Under the pieces are notes generated by a model. The model was not told where the DNA came from, made no database searches, and was given only the letters and a program-made list of their open reading frames with translations. DNA of 64,000 bases from Zarea fungicola. Lineage: Eukaryota; Ascomycota; Sordariomycetes; Hypocreales; Cordycipitaceae. The stretch's first letter is position 1, and every line of letters begins with the position of its first letter. Below are positions 34,913-44,824 of the stretch, piece by piece. Both the position numbers and the translations under genes were made by a program. The stretch is taken from assembly GCA_900169235.1 (NCBI GenBank), contig FWCC01000066.1, positions 186,001 to 250,000 of the forward strand, given 5' to 3'.

Positions 34913-35467
34913 ATGTTGAAGCAATTTGTCCTTCTTGCCGTCACTTTTCTCGGGCTTCCCGCCGTCCTTGGCAATCCAGCCCCGGTAGCCGAGGTGGGGG
35001 AGCAGCAGCTCGAAGCCCGCGAGGGCATCTCCGTCCTTGACAAGCGGTGCAACGGTCAGGGCCAGTTCTGCAACAATGGCATCCCCTGCTGCACGAATCT
35101 CTACTGCAACACCAACACGATTTGCCAGGGCTGCAACGGCCAGGGACAGTTTTGCAACAACGGCGTCCCCTGCTGCGCGGGCAAGTACTGCAACACCAAC
35201 CGGGTCTGCCAGGCTTGCAACGGCCAGGGTCAGTTCTGCAATAACGGTGTCCCATGCTGTGCGGGCCAATACTGCAACACCAACCAGGTGTGCCAGGCAT
35301 GTAACGGCCAGGGACAGTTTTGCAACAATGGCGTGCCGTGCTGCGCTGGTACATACTGCAGCACCAACCGTGTGTGCCAGGGTTGCAACGGCCGGGGACA
35401 GTTTTGCAATAACGGTGTCCCGTGCTGCGCAGGCCTGTCCTGTGGATTCAACCAGGTCTGTGGTTAA
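34913..35467 (+). CDS. Secreted protein of five knottin-like Cys repeats
   Basis: 184 aa, single exon. Signal peptide MLKQFVLLAVTFLGLPAVLG, then an acidic propeptide ending at LDKR (about residue 45), a typical Kex2 site, directly before the first repeat. Five tandem repeats of about 28 aa follow, each CNGxGQFC, NNG(V/I)PCC, xxYC or LSC, xxNxVC. Six cysteines per repeat with spacing C-x6-C-x5-CC-x4-C-x5-C is the inhibitor-cystine-knot (knottin) arrangement. There is no dibasic site between repeats, so the mature product is probably one chain of five knots. Repeats are very alike, implying recent duplication. Knottins act as inhibitors, antimicrobials, toxins or effectors; nothing here decides which. 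I start at ATG 34913, the first ATG that opens a signal peptide. Confidence 0.85.
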   Translation: MLKQFVLLAVTFLGLPAVLGNPAPVAEVGEQQLEAREGISVLDKRCNGQGQFCNNGIPCCTNLYCNTNTICQGCNGQGQFCNNGVPCCAGKYCNTNRVCQACNGQGQFCNNGVPCCAGQYCNTNQVCQACNGQGQFCNNGVPCCAGTYCSTNRVCQGCNGRGQFCNNGVPCCAGLSCGFNQVCG

Positions 35468-35744
35468 GATGCCGCTTGACCGGGGCTCGGATGCGGTCAT
35501 CACTTTTGCTCCTGGAGGTTCAATACTGCTAGAATACAGTCAGAGTGTTGGGCGTAAGATAATGGAGAGAGTGGCGGACGGCAATGCAAGAGTGATGGCA
35601 GCGAAATCACAGGAAATCAAGAGTCATTCTATTGTCATCTAATGAGAATGTGACTGAATGTGACTGAATGTCTTTGATATGTATAGTGTAGCAAGGTGAG
35701 GAAGTATTCTCCCTCGGGTATCTTGTAAAGGAAATCCATTTCGA

Positions 35745-37127
35745 TCAAGGATGGCATTTCAACGGCGCGAAACCATCGGTCCACCGCAAACTCCCCATAA
35801 TAACAATCATCAAAGCCGTGGACAAGACCACGCTCACAGTGCCGTAAATGTACGCGCTCCTTCTGCGCAGGCTGCTCAGCTCGGCCACCCACGTCGAAAT
35901 CGTCGTCAGACACCCGCAGAAGCCATCTTCAACGCCCTGTAGCACCTGGCACCCGATGACGCCGCCACCGCTTGCACTAGAGTGTGCAATGTCCCATGCC
36001 ATGCCCAGAACAACCGTTCCAAGAACATTGGCCGCAAACGTGCCGAGCGGGAAAGACGGCCGCCTGCTGTTGAGATACATGGCCAGGTAGAACCGTGCCA
36101 GCGTGCCGAGTGGCGCAAACACACAGGCAAAAATGGCCGTTCCGCGCCAGTGATCATGGGGCGGGAAGATGGCCAGCAGCACGGCGCCGAGCCAGCTGCC
36201 CCAGCCAAGCAGCACAAACAGCTTGTCCACCACGCTGCGCGTAAAGCGAAACGAGAGCGACGGTGTGTACGGCTCCAAGGCCGCTCCTAGATGCACACCG
36301 GCCGTGTACCCCCCCAGCGACAGCCCGACAGTCTGGATGATGACGGCCATGAGCGCCATGAATGAGTATCCGCCACTTCTCCGTGTGGGCGACGCGCCTT
36401 GCAGATCAGGGCTCATTATGTCGTTGGAGAGTGCGAGGAAAACGTCGCGAATAAAAGTCGAGAAGCTGGTGAAGCTGCCGCAGAATCCAGTCGCCAGGCC
36501 AATGTAAAGCGGTATTGTCTTTTTCGTGCCGAGGTGTGCTTTTTTCGCAGCCATCAGATCAATGGGTCCCACTCGTTCGGAGGATGTAGTCGTCGTCGTC
36601 GTCGTCGTCGTCGCACCGTTTTCTTCGTCGGCGGCCTTGGCCCGCGCGCGCCGAATGTGCCGGTCGTAGGTCGGCGTGCCCCATTCGTGGCGGAACAGCT
36701 TGCGGTCTTCGGCCAGGAAGCCCATGACGAAGCTCCCGCCCACGTTGGCCCAGAGCACGGGGAATATCGTCGGCGCACCGGGGTATGTCGTCAGGTGCGA
36801 GAGACCGATGCGGGCGAGGGCACCAAATATGGAGAAGAAGACGAGGTAGGACAGGGTATAGAGCTGTGTCGCGAGACGCGAGACTTGCACAGTTTCCTGC
36901 GCTTCTTGCTTGGATGGCGAATCAGGCTGCTGCTGCTGGTATTGTGCTTGTTGCGACTCGCCGCGTCTAATCTCGTCAAGGGTCGTGCTGGCGTCGCCGT
37001 CTTGTCCGGTGGCGGCGGCGACTTCATCGAGGTTTTCAAACCGGTCGGGTATGTCGTAGGGCATGCCAGAGGTACGGGCCTCGGCGTCAACTGGGCCATC
37101 TGGGCCAGCGGCGCCCATGGTAGCCAT
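35745..37127 (-). CDS. FEX1: Fluoride export channel (FEX/CrcB family)
   Basis: Plasma-membrane fluoride channel protecting the cell from environmental fluoride. Single exon, 460 aa, two CrcB-like halves in one chain as in eukaryotes. First half: 'GALARIGLSHL', 'LWANVGGSFVMGFL', 'GLATGFCGSFTSFSTF'; second half: 'PLGTLARFYLAMYLN', 'FPLGTFAANVLGTVVLG', 'GVEDGFCGCLTTISTWV'. The paired GFCG(S/C)(F/L)T(S/T) motifs and the N in each half are the pore signatures. A poly-Thr run and basic loop sit between membrane helices of the first half. The N-terminal 90 residues are hydrophilic. Two start codons lie close together (MATMGAAG); the first is used. Confidence 0.95.
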   Translation of the reverse strand: MATMGAAGPDGPVDAEARTSGMPYDIPDRFENLDEVAAATGQDGDASTTLDEIRRGESQQAQYQQQQPDSPSKQEAQETVQVSRLATQLYTLSYLVFFSIFGALARIGLSHLTTYPGAPTIFPVLWANVGGSFVMGFLAEDRKLFRHEWGTPTYDRHIRRARAKAADEENGATTTTTTTTTSSERVGPIDLMAAKKAHLGTKKTIPLYIGLATGFCGSFTSFSTFIRDVFLALSNDIMSPDLQGASPTRRSGGYSFMALMAVIIQTVGLSLGGYTAGVHLGAALEPYTPSLSFRFTRSVVDKLFVLLGWGSWLGAVLLAIFPPHDHWRGTAIFACVFAPLGTLARFYLAMYLNSRRPSFPLGTFAANVLGTVVLGMAWDIAHSSASGGGVIGCQVLQGVEDGFCGCLTTISTWVAELSSLRRRSAYIYGTVSVVLSTALMIVIMGSLRWTDGFAPLKCHP

Positions 37128-39511
37128 GACCGGGTAAATTGGCGCACCGGCGCAACGTTTGTTGTTAGTTGCGTGAGCGGCTTTGTTGATGATGGTACCA
37201 AAAGTTTAGCGTGGGTGCTGGACTTGAACTGTAGCCTCAACAGAGTGGATCTCGGCGACAGCCCGATATGGCTCTCAAGCTAAGAATCCGATTTGGGAAG
37301 GTAATGGAATTACAATCACGATTCATTACATTAGAGCCAGCCATTCTTGTATACTATCGCACTTTCGGAGTTTCCAAGTAGCTCCCAGCACCGCTTGTCC
37401 TCTGCCACGCAATGTACGACAGTAATATCACAGTTGGAACAAGAAAGATTAATTCTAGCCCGCGTACCATTTAAGATTCTCAAGTAAAAGTATTCGTCTA
37501 TATGAGTAGATAGTGGAGAATTACGAAAGACATTGGAATCAACCGTCAGCGAGCGCCGCTAAGGACGGCTTTCGTACTGGTAAGCATAGTATGTTACCAT
37601 ACAGTAGTAAAACAGCTCATTCGCAGAGAGACTCTAATTAGACAAATAAAAGTAGACCTTGCTAATTAGCTCAACCATTAGTTCAACCAGCAGGGGAGAG
37701 AACATTGGAATATACAAAGCAGCCCTCAAACAAACTTCAGCCCAGTTACTAAAACTATCGAATTTAAATCATAGACTCAAACCAGCAGGACGAAGCTGAC
37801 TTGCGCAGTTACCCAGGCCACTGCGGTCATGCTGCGTCCACGCCATCAGCATAAGCCATCCTCCAAGTGTATTGCCATCTCTTCCAAATCTTAGCAGCCA
37901 TCTCATATTAACACCCTAAAGAGCGCCACCTTCTTGGAGTGAATCAGGTCTAACGAACAGGAATGTACGCGATCAAGCGTCAGTACGTACAAATGTGTTG
38001 GCCGGTATCCAACGCGGTGAAGGCAGCGGTTGAATACTTAATAGTGGATAGATAGACCCCAAGGTGAAAAACATGCAAGTTTGCAGGCTGAGTGATTGAA
38101 GAATTGAAGATTCAAACTAAACACTGTCCAATGTATTTCAAGATTGCCTACTACGGTGCCAACTCAGCCGACCCATCCTTGGCGCCAAACTCAAGCCTCC
38201 GAACGTTTCCCTCCGTTAGGCGTGCTCCACGAGGTTCGCAGACGACGTATTATTCTTGTGCGTTCCCTTGAAATTAGCCGATGCGGGCATTACGGCGATA
38301 TCCTGGCTGGCTGTATCCACCATGGGCCACGGCCCCTCTAGACCTGGTCGCGGTTCTATCCCCTCGAAAAGATTCTGGTAGCAATTGTCAGTCGCTCTCT
38401 CTTCTGGGGAAAGATAGTTGTGCAAATTCAAACGTACGATTGGGTCGTTAATTAACAGCTGTGCCGCTGATACGACGCCGGGCGCGCAGAGTAACACGGT
38501 TGCTGAGAAATTTCATATCTTGGGACTGTCAAGGTTGCTTCAGTTGCAAGTCTCCTGGCACTCGTGAGGTACTAAGAAACAGCTAAACACCTTCTTTTAT
38601 AGTTTTGCTCTTTTTTATTGCCACTAGCTGCATGCAAGTGGCGGCTGTCCCGTCCATGCAGACTTAAATTTTACTCCTAGGCGTGTCGCAGTAAGGAGAC
38701 AGGCGCGATCCCAATTAGACAATGACATGCACCATTGATTAGCCAGTCGCAGCCGAGATGACAGGTCTTGAAGCAGTGGAGGGCGTCACAATCTGTGGGT
38801 AGCGACTGTTGAACTGCGGGCCTTGCGCCGGGCTGGTAGGTAGGCTATTGCTTCAACTGCAGTTTACGCGGGCAAACTTTTGCTTCTGACAACGTCGACG
38901 CGGAGCACAGTGCTACAACTGGCGCCGTCATATTTATAGCTGCGAAGCCGCTGGCTTGTCCAGCAATCACTCGCCTCATCCTATGTATGTGGTGAGAAGG
39001 CTTTGTAGCTTTAAGTAGAAAGGGTTTACTGGTGGCAACACGTGCACTGGTAATAGTCAAATTGGTGGGGTAAATAGCTTAAACAAAACCAGCTATTAGT
39101 TTAGCAAAAGAAAGGGCCTTTATTTATAAGTGCACTAGTTGGCTGTACTGTAATTGTAAGAACAAAGACAGGTGTTTGACACACGCTTCAAGGCCGACTC
39201 TCTCAGAGGGCACCAGTAACTGTTTGCCAGGAAACTTCGTTATGTAGAACAAAGAAGTGAAAGTACTGTTGTAAAGCAAACACACTACTGCAAGTTTTTT
39301 ATATAACACAGTGAAAGGGGTGCTTTAAATAAAGCAGACTGCTGCCGCGAGTTTATTATCAACTCAAAGCGCAAGAAGCACAAGACAGTTACATTAACAT
39401 TCAAATTCAAAATCTCCAGAGACTCCCGTCCTTACTTCTCGTTTCATCTCGACCATATGCAGCTTTCATCTTGGCTACAAGCAGCTTCCCGCAGCAGCAA
39501 ACCAGCCAACG
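37128..39511. other. Long intergenic region
   Basis: About 2.4 kb, AT-rich, with one possible broken secreted-protein gene (listed separately). The side near 39300-39500 is the likely promoter of the DUF7924 gene. No other supported gene. Confidence 0.5.
38216..38516 (-). pseudogene. Possible small secreted protein, start frame broken
   Basis: An open frame from 38507 down to the TAA at 38218..38216 (minus) reads SATVLLCAPGVVSAAQ at its beginning, which is the core and cleavage region of a signal peptide, but has no ATG. An ATG with AAA TTT (MKF) lies just upstream at 38516..38514, one base out of frame. Together they look like a signal peptide interrupted by a single-base change, or a sequencing error in a T run. 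The mature part is about 80 aa with one Cys and no known family. Confidence 0.35.
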
Positions 39512-40660
39512 ATGGCGTCTACTAATACCCCAGTGAACCCTCCGTTCGCGACTCAATCGCAGCATGAAGACGCTCTCTCCTCACGCAGCAATACCGTTGG
39601 CGAAACAACTGGCAAGTCAGCAGCTTCCGAATCTGTGCTACCGCCTACCGCTTTACCAATAGGAAATCTGATGACCTTTGATACGGCGAGATTTTGGCCA
39701 GAAGGAGAAGGTACCTCGGACTGCGCATCTGAAGACGACGCAGATAACTTCGAGTCTGACCCAGAGATGGCGTACTTCGCATCGAGTGGGTTCCCAGCAT
39801 CACTCCAAAAGTATGGCAGCTTTATGGATGAGTTTTCAGATGGCATCACGGACGAAAGCAAGATTCTCTGTAATGCACTCCTCATGCAGGCCCAAACGGT
39901 TCCAGACGATACTTTATTTCAGCCTGAGCGGCTGATCAAATTCGAGAAACTCCTGCGTGGCATGAATGAGCCCATGGTATCAAGAGAGCTTACGCCTCTC
40001 ATGATTCCCTCATTGACCAGCGTCATTGTACGTGGTGCGACACACCTAGAGGTACTCACTGAGACCGCCGATGAGCTATGGGACGCTTGTGTTCCCTTGC
40101 TGGGACGCCGCCCAAAGCCAGATTATTCATTGGGCTTTAACTGGTCGGCATTTACACCTGCTCAGTGTGCCAAGTTGGAGCGATTCGACCTTGCTTCGTC
40201 CACCAACCCAGCAACAACAACAACAACAATGGCAGATGGCTCATACACCATGGCATCTAGTACAATGTACTTTCCATTCTTTACTTGTGAAGTCAAGCCT
40301 GCTAGTGTCGGCCTTGGCATTGCGGATTGTCAGAATACCCAAAGCGCCACCATTGCTCTACGCGGCCTCGTTAGGCTTTTGCGCGCCACAAATCGCGAAA
40401 TGGAAGCCCATCGGCAGACTCTATTTTTCTCCCTGTCACATAATAATAATCAAGCCACTATCTATGGCCACTACCCTGTTATTGAAAAAGAAAATACTTA
40501 TTACTATCGGCATACAATCTCCCAGCATTTCCTTTTTGGGAACAATGGCGGCGCTGACAGATGGCAATCATACATGTTTGTTAAGAATCTGTATGATTTG
40601 TTTGCACTAAAGCTTCGCGACTTGATCTCTTCTGCAATAGACGGCCTTGTCATCGACTAA
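39512..40660 (+). CDS. DUF7924 protein (PD-(D/E)XK-like)
   Basis: Single exon, 382 aa. After a disordered N-terminus of about 90 residues comes a domain I recognise from an uncharacterised, widely expanded fungal family (DUF7924): 'RPKPDYSLGFNWSAFT', 'YFPFFTCEVK', 'IADCQNTQSATIALRGLVRLLRA', 'FSLSHNNNQATIYGHYPVIE', 'YYYRHTI' and a closing 'KNLYDLF'. The pair PDY...CEVK resembles the D...ExK core of PD-(D/E)XK nucleases. Whether the family cuts nucleic acid is, to my knowledge, not shown. A short poly-Thr tract (from a caa/aca repeat near 40210) is inserted before TCEVK. Members often sit in variable genome regions. Confidence 0.75.
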   Translation: MASTNTPVNPPFATQSQHEDALSSRSNTVGETTGKSAASESVLPPTALPIGNLMTFDTARFWPEGEGTSDCASEDDADNFESDPEMAYFASSGFPASLQKYGSFMDEFSDGITDESKILCNALLMQAQTVPDDTLFQPERLIKFEKLLRGMNEPMVSRELTPLMIPSLTSVIVRGATHLEVLTETADELWDACVPLLGRRPKPDYSLGFNWSAFTPAQCAKLERFDLASSTNPATTTTTMADGSYTMASSTMYFPFFTCEVKPASVGLGIADCQNTQSATIALRGLVRLLRATNREMEAHRQTLFFSLSHNNNQATIYGHYPVIEKENTYYYRHTISQHFLFGNNGGADRWQSYMFVKNLYDLFALKLRDLISSAIDGLVID

Positions 40661-41533
40661 TAGGGCTCTACCGTTTCTATTGTTTCTGCTGTTTCTGCTG
40701 TTCTGCTATTTATAGGCACAACTACTGGACGTCGTCAGTTGCTCTTGGCAACTTGTTAGAGGCTATGCCGTCCGAATCACGAGCTATGAAAAATACGTAT
40801 AAATACCATTATCAACGATAAGCGATGCACGTCTACCTGCACACTTCAGTTTTTGTTTTACTTTCCATCTAATTAGCGATAGCCAAAGCACACAAGAGCA
40901 TTATCGCACATAGGCTGGGCAGCACATGCAAAACCCTGTGTAGCTGCCATGAAAAGTCTGCGCGTTTTAAACCTAGCAGAATATTAAAATGATCTCCGTC
41001 AAGTGGCGTCGCAAACGAACTAGTATGAGCTAGCTCGTCTGGCCGATCTCCTGCCCGAGTATAGATAAGGGGGAGCGGCGGCGTAGTCAAGAACGCTTCA
41101 TACCAAAAGCCGAAAGCCACTCGGGGCAACCGAATGGCTGCATATATTGTTATGCCTCATTAAGGCTTTGGCTGCAGGGCCATCCAACAGGCGAATCAAG
41201 TACAAATTTGCTGCACACCCAGTGCCGGCAAGAGGTAGCAGTAAAATAAACTGCTCATTTGTCAATATGAGCGTAATTATCTAACCATGGGCACGGGGTT
41301 GCATCTGCTTACGGCCCCATGTAGTATCACCGCCGAGGCCGCCGCCACAGTGCCGCTTACATGCATAATGGCGAGTTACCACGGTCTAGAAAGCTACCGA
41401 CTGATTAATATAGAGAGAGGAATTGAGTTTAAAAGGTGCTTTTACGCTGCTGCAGGTGTCCTTGTAACCCAAATTTCATTTGCCTTTGCATCTGTTGGTC
41501 TTGTCAAAGCCAAAATCTGCATATTATTCCACA
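40661..41533. other. Intergenic region
   Basis: 870 bases. A 'tgtttctgc' short repeat lies at 40677-40705. Open frames at 40869-41129 and 41287-41580 lack support; the latter runs into the methyltransferase start in another frame. Confidence 0.5.
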
Positions 41534-42604
41534 ATGACGACTATCGCAGTGGACGATTCCCGAGACGGAGTTGGCTTTGAGGCCGAAAACCGCCAGTACC
41601 CGTTTACGATTTCCTCATGGGACGGCTACCACAGTTACAGGCCGACGCTGCCGCGGTCCATGTTTGAGTCGTGGTTCCAATACCACGCCGAGCATGGCGG
41701 CCAGTTTGACGCTGCCCATGACATTGGCGCAGGTATGATGTGAAATCTAAAAGGAAACCCAATGGATCAAATGAATCAAATGAATTGAATAGAACTGTGA
41801 ACCTAAATTAATTATTGCATTGAAAATAAAATAGGTTCTGGGACAGGTGCTTCCGTCCTCGCACAGCTCTTTGCGCACACGTACGTCTCCGACCCGGGCG
41901 CGGCCAACATTGCCGTCGCGCGCCAGCGCCTGCACCCCCCCGACAAGTTTTCCTTTTTCCAGAAGCCGGCCGAGGTGCTCTGGCCGGCGCCGGCGTCGCT
42001 CGACATGGCCATCATCTGCAACGCGCTGCACTGGTGCGACGCCGACGCGGTGATGCGCAACCTCGCGGCGACGCTCAGGCCCGGCGGCACCTTTGCGTGC
42101 TGCATGCAGGCGTTTCGCATCAACTTCCCGCAGAGCACCAAGCTTGATGCGCTGTGGCTCGAGGCGACGAGCACCCTGATGGCGAAGCTGAAGCTGCAAG
42201 GGGGGCTGAGCCCGGCGATTCAGATGGGCGTCAAGAACTGCTACAGCGGGTACGACGGCGTGGAGGTGCCGTCCGAGTTGTTTACGGATGTGAGGAGGTG
42301 GCATGTGAATGCGCGGCAAGGGGACGCGACGCCGTATCGGTTTACGACGCCGGGCGACTTTGAGGAGAATCCGAGCCGGGTGCAGGAGGGGGAGACGGAG
42401 AAGATTGTCCAGGACGCGGGCTGGCAGCGAGAGGTGGATGTGGACTGGCTCAAGGGCTTTTTGCGCACAACTACATTGGACTTGGGCGATGATATCTGGG
42501 CACTGAAGCCGTGGGTAGAATTGGAAAGGGTGGTCGAGGAGGAGTTTGGCGGCAAGGTGACGGCGGAATGGCCGGTGTATGTGTTGCTTGGTACGCGCAA
42601 GTAG
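41534..42604 (+). CDS. SAM-dependent methyltransferase (class I)
   Basis: 322 aa small-molecule methyltransferase, probably cytosolic. Model: exons 41534..41732 and 41835..42604; the splice rebuilds the SAM-binding motif I 'AAHDIGAGSGTGASV'. Later motifs are 'LDMAIICNALHWCDADAVMRNLAATLRPGGTFAC'. The pattern HWxD near the middle and the overall layout match fungal relatives of trans-aconitate methyltransferase and S. cerevisiae CRG1/TMT1. The C-terminal half (about 150-300) is the variable substrate cap. The intron is about 102 bases. The second exon is markedly GC-richer than the flanks. The substrate cannot be told. Confidence 0.86.
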
Positions 42605-43752
42605 CGGCAATGACACCGCAGTATGGTAGATAGTCAATGTTTTCTCATCCAATACGCAATATATTCTCATTTCTGTAAAGGTAGGCTGCAAGCGGTACCA
42701 GACGACGGACTGGGCGAGAGTAGTCGCTGAAGTCGAATATATTCAAGTAGCCGTGTCCCACAGTTTACTATATCCCGAGACAAACTAGCTAGATTTTTAT
42801 TGGGCGTAGGATTGTGAATTGGAATGCAGTCTTGGTCAGAAGCCGGTGAGGTGTCTAATACAGGGACTGCTGCGTGCGATGCCGTTGCGTGTAGATGAAT
42901 TTGTAAAAATATATCTTAAAACAAAAAGGGAGCCGTATTATTGTTTCTCGGTATTTGAATACGAATTTGGAATTAAATTGTATTTTCCGTGCATTTTAGA
43001 GGCTGGCAATAGAGACTCACGTTGAGAAGCCACATACTAAGCCAGGCAGATGGGAACAGGTGACAAGTTTTAAATAAACTAGAACCTGAGTATTCATTTC
43101 AATTTTTTTTTTTTTGCTTTAACTTTCAAAATTTTAAATACGAATGCGGAATTAAATTGTATTTTCCGTGCATTTAAGAGTCTCGCGACGGCGGCTCATG
43201 CTTGAGGCCACCATGCTAAGCCAGGCAGATGGGAACACGTGGAAAGTTTTAAAGAAGACAATCTAGAACCTGAGGACTCATCTCATCTTATTCAACGTAC
43301 TTTAACTTTTGAAAATAAATTGCCACGTCCCACGTCCATCCAATCTCATCACCAGCCGGCCGGTTCATCCCTCCGCCCCATGACCGTCCTTGAATCGAAG
43401 TACCTTGAAACTATACCTTTTATTCTGTTTATTCACATTGTTCTCATCTATTTCCAATTAATTACCATTATCCCATCCCATCTCCATCCGCCCCAGTTGA
43501 TCGCCCCGCCCCCATCGGCGTGTGCCGATAAGCCCCGCCACCCCAAATGCTCGCCTCCACCAACCAGCAGCGCAGGTGACATGCAGCTCGACCCGACCCC
43601 AACCGCCACGACATCAACTTCCCCTCTCTGTTATCTCCTCCTTTCCTACACACGTCCTGAATTGGCCTTGACAACATTTTTGAGTTTTACGCAGCGTATA
43701 TAGCAATAAAGGACAGTCAATTCAAAGCACACATTGGTCCACACAAGCAGCC
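42605..43752. other. Intergenic region with internal duplication
   Basis: 1.15 kb holding the tandem duplication at 42957-43313 and then the pyrimidine-rich promoter of the UPRT gene, including a possible TATATA near 43695. No gene seen. Confidence 0.55.
42957..43313. repeat. Imperfect tandem duplication of about 180 bp
   Basis: Copy one about 42957-43130 and copy two about 43137-43313. Shared blocks include 'ggaattaaattgtattttcc', 'taagccaggcagatgggaac' and 'ctagaacctgag', in the same order and spacing. Many substitutions separate the copies. Confidence 0.8.
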
Positions 43753-44657
43753 ATGGCGTCACAGCTCCCCGCCAATGTCCACATCTCGCAACATCCCAGC
43801 CTGCAGGCCAAGATAAGCCAGCTGCGCTCCAAGACGGCCAGCTCCCGCGAGACGAATGCTCTCGTGCATGAGATTTCCCTCATTCTTGCCTGCGAGGCGC
43901 TGTCCAAGTCCCTGACTGCCGTACCCGGTGCCAAGGTATGTTGCCCCTCTGATGCTTGTCTCTCCCCTCATTTCCGACCCCGCGACAAGATGACAGACTC
44001 TGCTGTCCAATACTCGCATGTACTAAGGGATTATCTGCAGGATGAAACGCCAATAGGCTTTGAATATCAAACCACAGACGTCTCGCCGAGCACAGTCTGC
44101 ATTGTCCCGATTCTGCGTTCCGGTCTCGCCATGGTTGAGGGTTCGTCTTTCCTCCCCCATCATCTCTTGACAGATTGCCTTTTTTTTTTCTTTTTTGGTT
44201 TCTGCTTTTACTGACGTGAGCTTCTTCAATTTAAAATACAGCCGTCCAGACAATGCTCCCCCGCCTCGTCCCCGTCCACCACCTAGGCATGTACCGCGAG
44301 CCCTCGACCCTCGACCCCGTCGAGTACTACAATAACCTCCCGCACCACATCCCCTCAGACAAGAGCGCGCGCGGCACCACAAACGCCTCGTCGCTCGCCA
44401 TCCTCGTCGACCCCATCATCGCCACGGGCGGGACCTGCGCCGCCGCCATCCAGACCCTCCGCGAATGGGGCGCCAAGCGCGTCCTCGTGCTGTCCGTCAT
44501 GGCCGCCGCCGAGGGCGTGCAAAAGGCGGCGGCCGAGTGGCCCGAGGGCACGGAGCTGTGGGTTGCCGGGGTGGACGCCGAGCTGACGAGCCAGGGCATG
44601 GTCAAGCCTGGGCTGGGCGATGTTGGTGATCGCTTGTTCTTGACGATTGGGAAATAA
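43753..44657 (+). CDS. FUR1: Uracil phosphoribosyltransferase
   Basis: Salvage enzyme converting uracil and PRPP to UMP in the cytosol; also the enzyme through which 5-fluorouracil becomes toxic. Model: exons 43753..43935, 44041..44140, 44242..44657, giving 232 aa, a normal length. Blocks: 'HPSLQAKISQLRSKTASS', 'VCIVPILRSGLAMVE', 'HHLGMYREPSTLDPVEYYNNLP', the PRPP loop 'ILVDPIIATGGTC', and uracil-binding C-terminal 'WVAGVDAELTSQGMVKPGLGDVGDRLF'. All are close to fungal and bacterial UPRTs. It converges on DNA ligase IV with only 167 bases between stops. Confidence 0.95.
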
Positions 44658-44824
44658 GAACGACACAGTGCCAAGTCATAAAGTAGATGAAACAAAAAGA
44701 CTGCTGGTTTCACAATGTCGTAAAATAGAAAATTGTGGTAGAGTAAGGTGGATGTGGTAGATGAAGTAATATAAATATATACAACTAGGATTAAATTGAA
44801 ACAAGGCTCACACGCACTCGCGGT

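Noticed and set aside
34613..35503. 296-codon minus-strand frame over the knottin-like gene
   Set aside because: Shadow of the repeats; the plus frame has signal peptide, Kex2 site and regular cysteines.
36399..37283. 294-codon plus-strand frame
   Set aside because: Antisense to the fluoride exporter, whose paired pore motifs are unmistakable.
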